From Aporrectodea caliginosa (Eukaryota; Annelida; Clitellata; Crassiclitellata; Lumbricidae), in assembly GCA_020284085.1 (NCBI GenBank), contig JACEVL010000046.1, positions 500,001-564,000 of the forward strand: a DNA stretch of 64,000 nt, in the 5' to 3' direction. Positions 43,001 to 64,000 of this stretch are shown here, one piece after another (the first letter of the stretch is position 1; every line of letters starts with the position of its first letter). The notes below the pieces were generated by a model, which saw nothing but the letters and a program-made list of their open reading frames with translations, ran no database searches and was not told the DNA's origin. Position numbers and translations under genes: made by a program.

Positions 43001-45062
43001 GGGCATGCGATAGGCTACCCTATCTAAACGCAGCAGAACACGTGGTTTTAATCAACCGCGTCCAATGGACCCATAGCGATATTGCATCGTGCCAGTGGTG
43101 CGACGGATGGTAAGTTTGGTATCTTGGCCTAAAAACCTGCCTATAGGAAGTAGTGACAATTGATACGATGTACTGCAATGTATTTCTTATTATCTAAGGC
43201 TAGATTTACCAATAATTTTATCGTAGGCTAACTATTTTGTTATCCCTGATTTATATTGCGTATTTTCGATACAGACTAATAAGAAACGGTCCTCACTGCA
43301 GTCAACGCATTCTGATTATGGATGTTTCACTTTAAATTAAATAAATTTTAACATTGTTCTAAATTTAAAAATTGTCTATTAAGCAAATACCGAATAGATA
43401 GTTTAGTGAAAGACTAGGTCTACTACATTTGTGATAGCCGTGAATAATCAAAATGATGATGAAGTTCAAGAACAAAAGAGAAGTTAACAAAACACAATGC
43501 ACATTACTGTAAGGTATTCGTGCTTGCGGGCGCCTATGCTGGGCTATGAAGTTCTGCTCAACATTCAAAATTTAGACCCCGGAGGATTGCGCGACCCTTG
43601 GATTCTGGTTCTTGTGGCCCAACAAGAGTCACGAGGTTCATTGATCGAGTGCAATATTCAGTTGTATGAGGGAAACGGCGTCACCACTGGATAATTTTTT
43701 TTTATCCTAGCACAATTTGCTCTTTGATAGATTTTTTTCTTAATGAATTTCGATTGCATTAGTGAAAGTAACATTAGCTACTTTCAACTAAACGGCCCCA
43801 AGATTAGTTTGCAATTACACTAGGCTACATCTTAGCAGTTCATTATAATACACAGGCAGTTAATTCAAGTAACTGTTAATAGTTTAATCAAAATGAAAGT
43901 TCAGATAAGTCTTGAATGTAAAGCAATCAGCTCAATGTCTACAATGCAAATTATCAATAGAATGCAATAGTCTACATGTACTTCTCGGTAGGCCTACCTA
44001 AACCAGCATCTATTATTCTAGCCTAAGTTTTATCTATCCTCCATCAAGATGGATCTTCCCTAGATGTAGATTGTCCTTGTACTCGTAGTCACTGTTGATT
44101 GTTGAATCACCGCAGCCCCCATATTGTAGAACCGGGATTTGCGTGTCTCTGACGTTCTTCGTTAAACTATCTTCAAACGCCTTTCGAAAGTTCAGCTTCT
44201 GTCGCAACTAATGTCTTTAGTCAACTCTCAGTAGTCCGATATCAAACAATTCTCTGCAACCGTTCTCTAGCTGCAGCTCGCAAGACAACGTTCGATTTCA
44301 ACTGCTCTATTGGCTACTAATTTTCCAGCTCACCGAAACTAGGTAAGTTCGATGTTTTTCCGAAGTATCTCCACAGTTCAATCGTTCGAATAGACGAAGC
44401 TTATTCCATTACAACTCCACTCTATATCTACCAATCGTTCTTCGCATTAAACTCCAAATTCAGTCGACTAGACAAGGGGCTGATAGATTGACTCTCACAA
44501 CAGACAGTTCCTTCATCTTGCCTAGTCATCACCCAACTGAGGTGATTCGTTATACCGCGGCAAACCTTGTTTGAGTTGGCAGCCGACACTTAGAAACGTT
44601 ACGGTTTGACTCGTTCAATCACAACAGCCCACATCGATGCTCACGTAGTTCAGAAGTGCAAAATATCCACATGAAATGCTGGTTGTAGATGCTGGTAAAG
44701 TAATTAACTCGCGTATTTGAAATAATACGCGATAATCAACAACTCCTAATATTTAACATAGCATGTCGTACCACCATCCTATACATGATAATAAGATGCA
44801 TTGTGTGGTAAATGGACATAGTTATAATATGTAGGCAGCATTATTGCCATGCATCGTGGTCGATAAAATAATTAATTACCTAACTAACTGTTACGAGGCT
44901 CCTTTTAAAAAATACTTTATAAGCCACACCATCCCAATGGTTGCAACACTTATTGCGAAGCAGTTGCGCTCGTGAATAAGCTGGTGCCCTGCGCTTGGCT
45001 TCCAGTAGCAGTTTAGAAGTATGGAGTTTACTATTACGCTTGTGGTCTTTTAAGAGTCGTCA
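40092..45062. other. Intergenic region between A2 and gene B
   Basis: Two genes face each other tail to tail here. The region includes the A2 3' flank, possible LINE-derived coding debris at 40720-40990 (charged, stop-broken), a LINE tail at 42105-42417, and non-repetitive AT-rich DNA. The 86-codon open frame at 42433-42693 shows no recognisable motif. Confidence 0.55.
42105..42417 (+). mobile_element. CR1-like LINE 3' end with (TAA)n tail
   Basis: Plus-strand reading contains RAFALAGPAEWNKLPVFIRK then FKTNLKTHLFKIYY-stop, the conserved C-terminus of CR1/L2-type reverse transcriptase proteins, then GGCGCGCTATAAATAACAG and (TAA)n. Confidence 0.78.
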
Positions 45063-45919
45063 TTATTCTGTTACTGTATAAACGTGAAGAATTCTGCCAC
45101 ATACTACAATCAACTGCTTACTCCTATCTTCGTACCACACTTTCCACGACCACAGACAACTTGCGTTTATTGTCAGGAGAACCTGTTTAATTCTTAAAGT
45201 ATCGATGTCAAGTAAAACCAAATTGCCTTTCCGATATAAGCTGACCAGAAACAATCGACTGTTTTCTGTGTCGACAAATAAACGACTAGATGCTCCAAGT
45301 TCGATGTCGAATGTTCCTCCTGCATTCTGATGTCCATAACTGTTCACCAAACATAATATACGCACGGTATGCCTTGCATACTTTTCAAAACCACACCCCT
45401 CCTGATGAAGCAGAAATTCACAAATTATGACGAATTGTTCTTTGCGCGTTTCAATGGCTTGAAAGGCTGCAAAAATGTAATCAGGCAGCTGTAACCTCTG
45501 TATACGTTCGGTGTCTGGTCGGTAAACCTCCACTTGATAACCTGATTTATCTTCGCTTAACTTTATTAGATTGCCTTCATTAGATATTGACATCATGTAA
45601 TCGTAGTTTGCGCCCGGAAGCCATCTAACAAATTGGCAGAGATGCAACTCTATCTTCCAGATCCAAGCCCTGTCACTTACGTAAAGACAATTTGATTTAT
45701 CGCTGGATACGATGTCCTTTGGAGGATCAAGAATCTCGTCAATGAGTATCAACCATAGCAGCTGGAAAGGAGCTTGATCTTCGTAGACACGGATTGATGG
45801 AATGACAGTCTGACGAGACTGAAACCATCCGCACAGTATGTAGATGTGGTCTCCTAATTTTGTCACTCCACTGACATTGCAAATAGGAACCTCGAAGTTA
45901 GCAATCAAATTCGGATGGA
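45063..45919 (-). CDS. Gene B exon 2: beta-propeller-like domain
   Basis: 857 nt, open from the phase-1 acceptor to TAA at 45063. Contains no internal stops despite AT-rich surroundings. Repeating hydrophobic strand motifs spaced about 40-50 residues apart fit a propeller. It is rich in Trp and Cys. Family assignment rests on the visible pattern and similarity to 53771-54618. Confidence 0.75.
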
Positions 45920-48378
45920 CTGCAATTAATAAAACATTTCAGACAAGAGTCGGCGTTTCACGTTGAAATTAAAATGAATTCGTAAGTGGAGTCACTTATG
46001 ACTGCAGATTTGTATAGCGCCTCTTTAGGAGTCTACATTTAAATACGATCTAAATGCAGTGGTTTCCAACTTTCTTGGAGCATAGTACCTTATATACTGA
46101 AAGCCTTCAGTCAACTGCCCTAACTTCATCTATTTTCTTTCAGTTAGTTCTTCATTTTAATAACGAGCAGCTCTCATTGTATTCAACCGCATAGTCGCGA
46201 CTATTTCTGCACTACTCTTAGTTTAAAAAGTTTTAGGCCAATGTCAGTAGTGATAAACAATAGCTTTTAACATTTTGAACTCATTATGTCATCCAGCCGC
46301 GGCAACTCTAGAGTTGGTTCACGATACCCTTGGATGCCGTGGCACCTAGCTTGGGAAACGCTGAGCATTGGATGGATCCCTGGGCCGTCATATCCCTTTA
46401 CAGAGTGTCTCAACGTTGCGCTCCCAACCTGACAACTCAAATTCTTCACGGTTGAAAACAAATGGGCTTCAAACGAATATGGAACAGCGATAAAAGAGCG
46501 ATAAAGGCAAAATGGTCCTTGGCATTTGGTCAATATAGTCAATGCGTTGTCATTAAATCCGCCACTCAAATAGTGCTGGCAGTGTCGATGAACACAACTT
46601 TGCTGGTCTTGTTGAAAGTCTATAATACAAGTCATGGAACTTTGAAAATGAAGACTTCACTGTCTCTCTAATCGCTCAAATGGAAAGACAGTTCAGTTGA
46701 CTTTTGCGATTAACCCTAGGGCTACCAAGCTTTTTGTGACATCGGCTACCAAAGGGGGTGGTTACCACCACCCCATGGATTTCGTGTTTGGTTTCACATA
46801 TCATAACTTGTATTATAGCAATGGATTCAGCATTCATTTCTGCACAGAATGGTATATTTAGTTGTACATTATGTGAATGCACCTCGAAATTACATCACTT
46901 TTAACAACGGAACCCATTAATTAGCAATATTTTATATTATTGCGTACATTTTGTACTTTTTGGATAAACAAATATAAGATTATGTGTGTTTTGAAACTAA
47001 TCTATGTATAAAAGATACACACAATCATCCCTACACATGTTTATATAGCATAAATGTACATCCATACATATATATCCATACATATATATCGGTTTACGTT
47101 GTAATGCTGTATTCAGCCATTTTCAAACATATTACGCGTATTATTATTTATTTTGATCACTTCCGGTAAGACAAAGATGTAGGTATGCAAATGAAGCCCT
47201 TCATTCCCTCTAAAGAATGGTATCTTTGTTTCTCTTCCAGGAAGACAAATGAATACTCTACAGACAAAAACTAATGGGGGAGTGCTTCCATTCAGCCATT
47301 TTTCACGCATATTACGCGTATTATTATTTATTTTGAGCACTTCCAGTGTCTCAGGTCAACTCAGTGACCAAAGAAATGTAGCCCCACATTCCCTCTATAG
47401 AACGGTATAATTTGTGTCTCTTAATATTAAATGACGGATAAGATATAGTCGAAAATCTAGGGGGGTATCCACCCCTCTGGTACCCGGGTATATTGGGTAT
47501 AACTTTTGAACGGTGTGAGATATCATCTCACATTTTACCTCAAAACGTGTGTAAATGAACCCCCTACAGCTACCTAAAAGGTCAAATTTTTATTCCATAC
47601 GGAAAAAGTTTGAGATGAAAAAAACCTAGGGGGGTGGCAACCACCCCCCTTTGGTAGCCCGAGGGTTAAACAGAAGTTTCCTTAAATTCCACGGTCACAT
47701 TTCTGTTGACAAATAGTGCTTCAGTAGGCCTACTGGTAACCCTGGCAGATATTAAGCATAACCATTTGCCTTATATTGTTTAAGGCTTTCATGACTAATA
47801 AAATTTCTTATAGGTTTAGCAGTTTTATACTGACCAACATATTTTTTTATGCAGTTTATAAAGCGCCATTATCGAATGGCGCTTTATAAACGCATCGATG
47901 ACAATCGATGACACAACAATAATGTGAGTGAATGACATGCTCAAGGACCCTACCAGCCCTGCAAGTATGCCCACACGAAGCCTATGTAGGACCTATATTC
48001 TCATAAATTGTGGGACCCACAAAGAGCCCCCGTGAAACTCATCTAGTGCCAATATGAATCCTGGCAGGGACGCTATGGAGTAGGTCTCCTCGTCTCAGTG
48101 GAGGCTCGAATCCGTATTCTCCGCGTTATGAGGTGAGCGCCCTAATCAATCCGCTAAGGCTCATCAAATGTCTTTTTTTGCGATTTTCTACTTATCCTCC
48201 TCTCAGCCAATATGTAGCCTATTGCATTAGTATGATTTCTTCTGAGGTTGGCTAACATAAAATGCGTTTAATGTAGTTATTCTGATTTCTATTGTATCTG
48301 CAATAACTCAAAAAGTAACTTACCGGTTGCAGAGGTTTCACCTAAGAAAAGCAACGTAATGAAAACGACGAAGTACAT
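45063..48378 (-). CDS. Gene B: secreted beta-propeller-like protein (two exons)
   Basis: Exon 1 is 48378-48324 and exon 2 is 45919-45063 on the minus strand. Together they total 912 nt, giving 303 residues plus stop. Exon 1 encodes signal peptide MYFVVFITLLFLGETSAT; exon 2 encodes about 285 residues with repeated short beta-strand blocks (CLYVSDRAW, GNLIKLSED, SRLFVDTENSRLFLVS, GRILHVYTV). The pattern resembles the propeller at the end of gene C, where related blocks are CLYISNANEK and GRVVLLGSN, so a shared NHL-like fold is inferred. No Ig domain or membrane span was found between the exons. The 2.4-kb intron holds a piggyBac-like element and a SINE. Predicted to be secreted; partner unknown. 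Possibly a soluble relative of the gene C propeller. Confidence 0.68.
46714..47665. mobile_element. piggyBac-like non-autonomous element (952 bp)
   Basis: TTAA at 46710-46713 and 47666-47669 flanks ends CCCTAGGGCTACCAA / TTGGTAGCCCGAGGG. Subterminal GGGGGTGG / CCACCCCC motifs. An internal ~180-bp unit (AGCCATTTT, then ATTACGCGTATTATTATTTA) occurs twice. Inserted in the gene B intron. Confidence 0.85.
47854..47891. repeat. Perfect 17-bp-arm hairpin
   Basis: GTTTATAAAGCGCCATT, four-base loop ATCG, then the exact complement. The TATAAAGCGCC sequence is the usual 3' end of local SINE/LINE families, so this may be two tails meeting head to head. Confidence 0.85.
47890..48165 (-). mobile_element. 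tRNA-derived SINE (minus strand)
   Basis: Minus-strand reading has GCCTTAGCGGATTGATTAGG (A-box region) and GGATTCGAGCC (B-box), with body extending to about 47890. In the gene B intron. Confidence 0.55.
48324..48378 (-). CDS. Gene B exon 1: signal peptide
   Basis: ATG at 48378 (minus strand). Hydrophobic core VVFITLLFLG, then ETSAT, ending at a consensus donor g|gtaagt in phase 1. Joins in frame to the acceptor attaattgcag before 45919. Confidence 0.7.
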
Positions 48379-49749
48379 TGTCGCACTAGAAAGTTAAACG
48401 TAGAACATGCACATTCGAAGTCTGTTGGACTATCCAAAGTTTCGCATTGAGCTTTACATTATATTCAGAAGCGACTCAGAGAAGTATATCTTTGTCCAAA
48501 GAATAACAATGCATTCTTTTGTACATCATCGCTCTGATGATGAAAATGATTTTTAATATGCTGAATTATTGACGTTATAATTATAATAGACGTGTCATAA
48601 TAAGTCTTCTATGTATTTATGAAGGCAGGGAATCCGTTAGATTAGTACGATTATAAATCTGCATGATCCAGCTGAATATAATTATTGCTTTATGTTGTGA
48701 TATTGCAGTACAGTAGGCCTACTAAGGCGAAGGCCGTAATTTCAGAATAAGAATAGTACATTATTCCAACTCCATAATCTTTGAGGCAACTCGATTCAGG
48801 CTCCCAAGAGAGAAATAAGATAGGCCTACTCAAGAAAAGTACAAGGATACATTGTACTCCGTTCCTTGTGTTAGGCCAGAAGGTCTTCGGCGCTTCAGCT
48901 GTAGTAGGGACTACATTTTCAGAGAGAACACTGCATTTTCAGAGGCATTAATTTCATTGTCATCTGCAATCAGTTTATTGGTCTACTCGTAAAAACTGAA
49001 CAGCTACGCTCTTTATTAGCACAAACCTTGTTACTGTATAACGTTTATGGCAGCGGTTTTCAAACTTTATTTTCATTGTACCCCCATGTAAAAAATTGAA
49101 TTTTGGCGTACCCCAAGGTCAGATCAAAAACAACATGCGAGCGTGAAGTCCCCCCTTGCAATTAACAACTCCTTTTAATCATTGGTGCAAACCGGGTATT
49201 AGTCATAGGTAGAAAATTTTTAAAGTAATATAATTTTAACTTAAGAATGTAGTCCTATCAACAAAAAGGAAAATAAAATCACAATTAGAAATTGTTGATG
49301 TGAGCAGAGGGCTTGTTTTGACAAGCACATATTTACAATATCTGCTTTAATATTTGTCAATTTCAAACGCAACTCTGGTTCGAGTTCAAGCTTTGTTCTG
49401 TATTTGCTTTGATCGCAAGCATATTGCTGAAAAATCTGCTTCAAATACATGTAGATATGACGTGCTGAAAAGAATCAAAAATGTTAAAGCTCGGTCAGAA
49501 ATTAATCCACATTCAGCTCTTCGTTTCAGCCAAAAATCACACATGTCTTTCTTGAATTCGTTCTTCAATCCACCATAGGCCTAACATAATAGTTTAACAA
49601 ACTGCAATGGTCTCTTTCCTGAACTGAAAAATCAGCCGGCAAGTTGCCCGGCAACACTATATCCGATGGCATAAACTTATAGAAATGTACAGAAAAATAA
49701 GTGAACGGTGGTCGTATAATAGCTAATGAAAGAAAGATGGACATGAAGT

Positions 49750-51175
49750 CCATAAACTTATAGAAATTTTAATTTTTTTAAATTTTTCGCCAAGGGATAG
49801 AGAATGTTATCGATGTACAGGTAGACATGATCCAAACAGGTGCAGATTTAAAGATGAATTGTGTTTTGGATGTTCAAAAAGAGGTTATACGATCAAAGTC
49901 TGCCGTTCGCGTAATAAGGTCAATTCCAGGGCAAGACAGACTCAATCAAAGCATACAGTTAATCTGAAAGACACCCACAAATTGGAGCATGATACTGAGA
50001 GCGACAATTGTGAAGCAGAAAAGGTTTACCATCTGAGGACTGTTACAGAAAAAAAGGCCAACCCTATACAGTTGAAGTGAAATTAAATGGAGTGAAAACT
50101 TGTTTGGAGGTGGATACTGGGGCTGCAGTGACAGTCCTAAATCAGTCTACATATGAACGAATATGTAGGAATCGACGAAATCCGCTGCAACCTACTTCAG
50201 CAAAGCTGAAAACCTATACAGGACAGTTGATCCCAGTAATGGGAACAGTTCCAGTGGAAATCACATATGCTTCCCAGGTGTTAGAACTTCCAGCATTGGT
50301 ATCTCTGGTGAGAATCCATGCTTGATGGGTCGTGATTGGCTACAAGTAGGCCCTACTCAAATTAAACTGGAAAGAAATTTTCCGCATCCAACACGTGGAA
50401 AAGTCACAGGTCGACCAAGTGTTAGCAGAATTTTCTGATGTGTTTAAGGAAGAATTGGGGACAATGAAAGGTTTTACAGCAAAGATATTCGTTGATTCTA
50501 ATGCGCTGCCAATCTTCTGTAAAGCTCGTCCTCTGCCATATGCTTTGAAGAAAAGAGTCGAAGCAGAACTGGATCGTTTGGTGCGTGAAGGCACAATCTG
50601 TCCTGTGACACACTCAGACTGGGCTGCACCAATAGTACCTGTGGTAAAGGCTGATGGAACAATACGAATCTGCGGGGATTATAAAACAACAGTCAACAAG
50701 GTGTCCAAGCTGGATCGTTATCCAATCCCAAAGACAGAAGATCTGCTTACTTCATTGTGTGGTGGAAAAACATTCAGCAAGTTAGATTTGAGCCAGGCTT
50801 ATCAGCAACTGCTTTTGGAGGATGAGGCAAGCAGTGGCGGCGCCAGACTTTTTTTTAGCCAGGGCATAACCAGAGCAATTATACAAGTAACCAGTGCAGG
50901 GGCGGTTGATGCCCCAAAGAAATTATTGACAGGGCAAAAATTCTGGCAGGGCAACGACCAGGGCAAAGGCTTTTAACCAGGGCATTTGCCCTGGCATGCC
51001 CTGGTGTAGTGCCGCCACTGAAGGCAAGGACATTTCTTACTATCAACATACACAAAGGTTTATTTGAGTATTGTCGTGACTCGTTTACCATTTGGAGTCA
51101 AATCAGCTCCAGGAATCTTTCAGAGAGCCCTTGAAAACCTGCTGAGGGATGTGCCTTTTATTGGTATATTGAATG
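49750..51175 (+). pseudogene. Broken Gypsy-type LTR retrotransposon fragment
   Basis: In order: gag zinc-knuckle region with CRFKDELCFGCSKRGYTIKV (about 49815-49920), protease with the DTG active site (VDTGAAVTVLN, about 50110), GRDWLQ at the protease end, then reverse transcriptase from about 50395 (VVKADGTIRICGDYK, FSKLDLSQAYQQLLLEDE) interrupted at 50832 by a hAT-like MITE and resuming to 51175 (FGVKSAPGIFQRALENLL). Frameshifts separate gag, protease and RT. The fragment ends near the RT catalytic box; no RNase H, integrase or LTRs were found. Dead copy. Confidence 0.85.
50832..51020. mobile_element. hAT-like MITE nested in the Gypsy RT (189 bp)
   Basis: Ends CAGTGGCGGC / GCCGCCACTG; 8-bp duplication GAGGCAAG (50824-50831) / AAGGCAAG (51021-51028), one mismatch. 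Interior has palindromic CCAGGGCATTTGCCCTGG. RT coding resumes after the second duplication. Confidence 0.9.
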
Positions 51176-51541
51176 ACAGTTAATTAGTTTTCAATTAGAA
51201 TATTTTAAAAGAAAACATGCGATTTTCTCGAAAAAACGCTATTTTTCGTAACTTTGGCCCTCTGGGGGACCCTCAAGACATTAAAAATTTTAAAAACTTT
51301 TTCGACATTTTTGACCCCATGCCATTAGGCAACTTTTGGTCGCTATTAATTTTCGGATTTCTAATTTTCGCTTTTTTCAATCCACCCTAATAAACAAGGG
51401 AATAGTAGAGGCTCAATAAGGTTTTGTTTGGTAAAATTGCTGAGATACGTGTTATAACCCCTATTGATTTAGTTATTTTGGCTGAGACATGGGTAAGATG
51501 TTCAGACCAGCTGACGTATTGGTCAATAAAACCCCAAGAAC

Positions 51542-51724
51542 TTAAAAGAGGTAACTCGGTACTTTTATGTTATGAATTAGAATAGTTTCGTCACATTGCG
51601 GGAGTAGGCCTAATTTACGACTACAGTAGATGTGAATAATACTATATTTGGATTTGCCTATATTAAGGGATAACTTATTCGCTTTAAACCAGTCAGAGAT
51701 TAGCTTTACTTCATCATTTATCAC
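51542..51724 (-). pseudogene. LINE reverse transcriptase fragment
   Basis: Minus reading INDEVKLISDWFKANKLSLN followed by IGKSKYSII matches the conserved segment after the catalytic box of non-LTR reverse transcriptases. Stops on either side. Confidence 0.7.
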
Positions 51725-51849
51725 ACCTACTGAGTGATGATAGGAAGAAGTGAAAATAAACAGGTTCGTACCAGCTTATTAGGGTCATTCAGGCTCCAAA
51801 GCTGAAATTGGATCCTCGCAACAATACAATGACACATCGTAGAGTACAA

Positions 51850-52130
51850 GCTTGCGTTGGGGCAGAAAATCCTCAGCGCAAGAGTCGTTGATCATTAAGA
51901 TACAGACATCATTTGTGCCACAACAGCCAGAGAAAGTGGTTGGGTCATCTAATGAGGGGAGATCGATGGAAGAATGGAGGGAAAATCCAAGAGGAAGATT
52001 AAGAATGATGGTAATGGACTGGATGACGAAGGTGGTTAGCGTAAGTTAAAAGAGAGGCCTGGACAACGAGAAGAATGGCGACATTGTAGGGCCTTAAAAG
52101 CAGAGAACCAAAGAAGAGGACAAAATAAGC
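51850..52130 (+). pseudogene. LINE C-terminal fragment
   Basis: PRGRLRMMVMDWM followed, after a frame break, by a segment like RGLDNEKNGDIVG resembles the RGRPRMRWxDx and DRxxWR tail of LINE proteins. Degenerate; clade unknown. Confidence 0.45.
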
Positions 52131-52433
52131 GCTGCATTGTCTCAGAAGACGGCATCAATTGTTCGAGGAGAAAGCCGAGCTGCTATGCAAGGATTCATTA
52201 TAATTTGCCACGTTAATTACGTTAATTTGCCACGGTCTTAACATAGAATATAATTATATGTACCGAACCAAATAAAGCCCCTTTTGTTATGTTATATTAT
52301 TTCATTCCATATTATAATAATATTCTTTATTGATAAATCACTGGGTTGGCACACCGCAGCCCACTACAGAAAATAGTATTGCCAGCAACAAATTAGTTAA
52401 ATCAATAGATTTAAGTCACTTTTCCAGCAAGGG

Positions 52434-52840
52434 GCGACATAGTCAACTGGGCAACATTAGACTCCTAAATAATATCCTCGGAATGAAAATTTTTTAATCT
52501 TTAAGCGGAAATTGAAAGTCATGTGGTCTCGGTCGAGGGTCATGATGCCGGATATTAGTAGGAGGAAAGACCGAACGCAGCTCATGAGTCTTGGATCGCT
52601 TAACCGATCGTAGCAGTCTGTCCTCAGCATCACACACCATCTCAGCAGCTCCTCGTGAGTCCTCCGGGAGGTAACCCGACCTTCGCATTCGAGCAAGAAA
52701 TCGCTCCACACGGGCCCGATCGTCGGCTGTAGCATATCCCCACCACGCAGGAGCTCTATCCATCCGGCTATCATGCCACAGCGTGGGCAGGACAGCCGAA
52801 TGGAAAGATATGTACACTGGAATAACTGGAACCATTAGCT
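52434..52840 (-). pseudogene. LINE C-terminal fragment (RAHDFxLPxKD type)
   Basis: Minus reading AWWGYATADDRARVERFLAR, GYLPEDSRGAAEM and PRPRPHDFQFPLKD matches a C-terminus common to LINE proteins in aquatic invertebrates; then a stop and KIFIPRILFR. Located 3' of gene C. Confidence 0.7.
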
Positions 52841-53770
52841 ACCAGTTTAGCTATTAGCTAATCGGTCCAGAATGTTTAGGAAGTCAAATTTATAATGGAT
52901 TTTGTAAGTCAAACAGGTTAGTTTAAAATCTTATTCTGAATTCTATAAGTCAGATGGGCAACTTCAAATCATATTCTGGAGTCAACAGGAAGCCAATGCA
53001 GCTGACCAAGCAAAGTTAAGGATTCTGTGCGAGAAGATCCACGCAGCACCTCGTTAGCCAGTCACTGTCATTGTACCTTCCTTTTCAGTTTTCACGATTC
53101 TCACTAAAATGTGATATACTTTTTAACAGTATTTATTAGAAGCCTGTACACCAAAGTGCCATTAGCAATGGGTTATTAAATAATATACTTCCTTCCCTCC
53201 TTCCTTCCTTACTTACTAACTCACTTGCAATACAATAATTCAGGTAAGAACATGTAATACAATGCAACTGACATTGTTTTACTGTTACTAATATTTTGCT
53301 GTTTGCAAGTATGATGTTTGTTTTGCGTTAGTAAGGTTTAATTGCTCACTTTGTTATCAGGTTATCTTTAAATAGATTTTAAAAGCACCATGATAATTAT
53401 AATAGGTTTGCTATAAAAAAAACGCTGTTTATCGCATCCTTATTGACCAGCAGCTCAAGATTTGTACTTCACTTGAGCTTCATATAAATGTTTCTCATAA
53501 TATGCATTCGTCAAATAATTTCACAATCGATGCAGCCGTGTTTCCTTTAAAACGATTCTTGAGTCAAAAACCTAAGTAAGCCCTAAAATTTAAAAGAGGA
53601 TCAGAATTAATTTGTTCAATTGTTCACAGCAAAGGCATTTCTGAGCCCCTTTACAGCTAGCTTGACTTTTAGCACATGCATTTGTAAATAGTTTAGAAAT
53701 TTAGTTGACTAACTTAAATACTAATCAGCCTAAGCAAACAAAGTGATTCCGTCCAACTGTTGTTCAATGT

Positions 53771-63022
<9,252 letters not shown>

Positions 63023-64000
63023 CTGCAAACGCTGGTACCCAAACACAGAAATTAAACATCACTGAATGCGTACAAACGCAGTAGGCATAGGCCTATTATA
63101 TGTAGATCCTATTATAACTTTCGCAATACATACATGTAGGCTATGTGTGACTTCCAATGACTTAGTTTTTAATCATGCGAATATTAGGCATATCTATCCT
63201 ATAAAGCGGGAAAAGTAAAGTAAGCGACCCTAGGTTAGGCTAGGTAGGCCTACTCAAGTTGAAGCTCTTCGCTATCAGTCTCTTGCGTGAGCAGGAGGTG
63301 CTCAAGTGCTAGACAACAGAGCAGGGCTTATTCTAACGTGCAGCCAGACACAAAGTGTGTAGTTGGGAAAGAAATGTGTGCAGTTAAAAATCAGATTTTG
63401 TGCAGTTATTTTTGTAGACCTAATTGTATAAACCAAGTGCCCAGACTCAGTGGCGTAATGAGGTGGCAGGACAGAGGGGGTAGGTGCGCAAAATTTTACA
63501 CAAGTCTTGGGAAAGTCTCGTTACTACCCCCCCTCGAGAAAAATGCATGGAAAACACTCACTAGGCTACTCTTCCCCGGTTGTGAACTTTTGTTGGGTAA
63601 AAAATTGAAGAGATGAAATTTTTTAAGAAAGTGCGAATATTAGGGATAATTCCTCCCAGGATCTATTGTTGTACCCGAAAATGTCTGGTTGAAAAACTGT
63701 CGCTACTACCCCCTCGTAAATTTTGGAAAACTCATTACTAGGCCTCTTGGAAAAGGCTTGTTCAAATTGACCCCCCCTCGAGAAAATTCTGGTCCTCAGC
63801 TTTTATGAACTTTTGAAATACCTCATGTGCAGTTAATAAAATTCAAGTGCTAAGCCCCAACAGAATACGTGCTTTCGTGGTGTAAGGTTATGTAACTTAT
63901 GTTACATGACTAAACACTAAACAACAAGAAAACAACAATGCAGGTCAGTCGCCCGGGAATTGTTAAAAATTGTGCGAGCCAATCTAAGCCAAGTACAGAC
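63023..64000. other. Gene C 5' region and right edge
   Basis: No signal-peptide exon recognised on the minus strand. Bases from about 63449 (CAGTGGCGTAATGAGG, a hAT-like end) to 63800 contain repeated CTACTACCCCCCTCGAGAAAA-type pieces and look like transposon sequence. Confidence 0.45.

Larger units (their letters stand above)
48379..53770. other. Region between genes B and C: transposon graveyard
   Basis: Gene B 5' flank, a hAT-like left end (CAGCGGTTTTCAAACTTT, 49052), Gypsy fragment, nested hAT MITE and three LINE pieces, then the gene C 3' flank. No host exon seen. Confidence 0.6.

Noticed and set aside
46267..46671. Overlapping frames of about 70-120 codons in the gene B intron
   Set aside because: Flanked by hAT-like ends (CAGTGGTTTCCAAC near 46060, CTTGGGAAACGCTG near 46366) and lacking known motifs; no clear target duplication, so no element was called either.

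Overview
The window looks like nuclear DNA of an invertebrate animal. It is AT-rich and intron-rich, crowded with microsatellites, tRNA-derived SINEs, LINE 3' ends and small inverted-repeat transposons, and the palindrome TAGGCCTA is strongly over-represented. There are no operons and no ribosome binding sites. I cannot name the species from sequence alone; a marine invertebrate seems most likely.

Four split genes were assembled by hand from splice sites, reading phase and paralogue comparison. All exons join in phase 1 (intron after the first base of a codon), and each model gives a whole number of codons. Gene A1 (+, 3801-13961, first exon off the left edge) and gene A2 (+, 21273-40091) are tandem paralogues. 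Each has two immunoglobulin domains, one membrane span, and a cytoplasmic tail made of small cassette exons with ITIM/ITSM-like tyrosine motifs (TTYADI or VTYAKM), a PPKTRPRL motif and a YHTL motif. The duplicated block runs from before base 1 to about 14170, and again from about 27060 to 40270. Most introns and several old repeats align between the copies, which lets many later insertions be ordered in time.

Gene B (-, 48378-45063) is a two-exon gene: a signal peptide joined to a beta-propeller-like domain, predicted to be secreted. Gene C (-, 63022-53771, 5' end not found) encodes three immunoglobulin domains, a membrane span, two small linker exons, a coiled coil and a C-terminal NHL-like beta-propeller. 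If these exons form one transcript, the propeller is cytoplasmic. The propellers of B and C look related. The cluster therefore combines ITIM-type immunoglobulin receptors with propeller proteins, as expected of a recognition or innate-immunity locus; that role is inference.

The rest is mobile and simple-sequence DNA. It includes hAT-like elements with 8-bp target duplications (1183, 11975, 21589, 50832, 61739), Harbinger-like MITEs with 3-bp duplications (485, 8003, 58079), a piggyBac-like element at TTAA (46714), a 3-kb element with long inverted repeats and a broken gene (23107-26125), a broken Gypsy-type retrotransposon (49750-51175), several LINE tails, and long (CAT)n and (TC)n tracts. 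Intergenic spans 13962-21272, 40092-45062, 48379-53770 and 63023-64000 show no convincing further genes.
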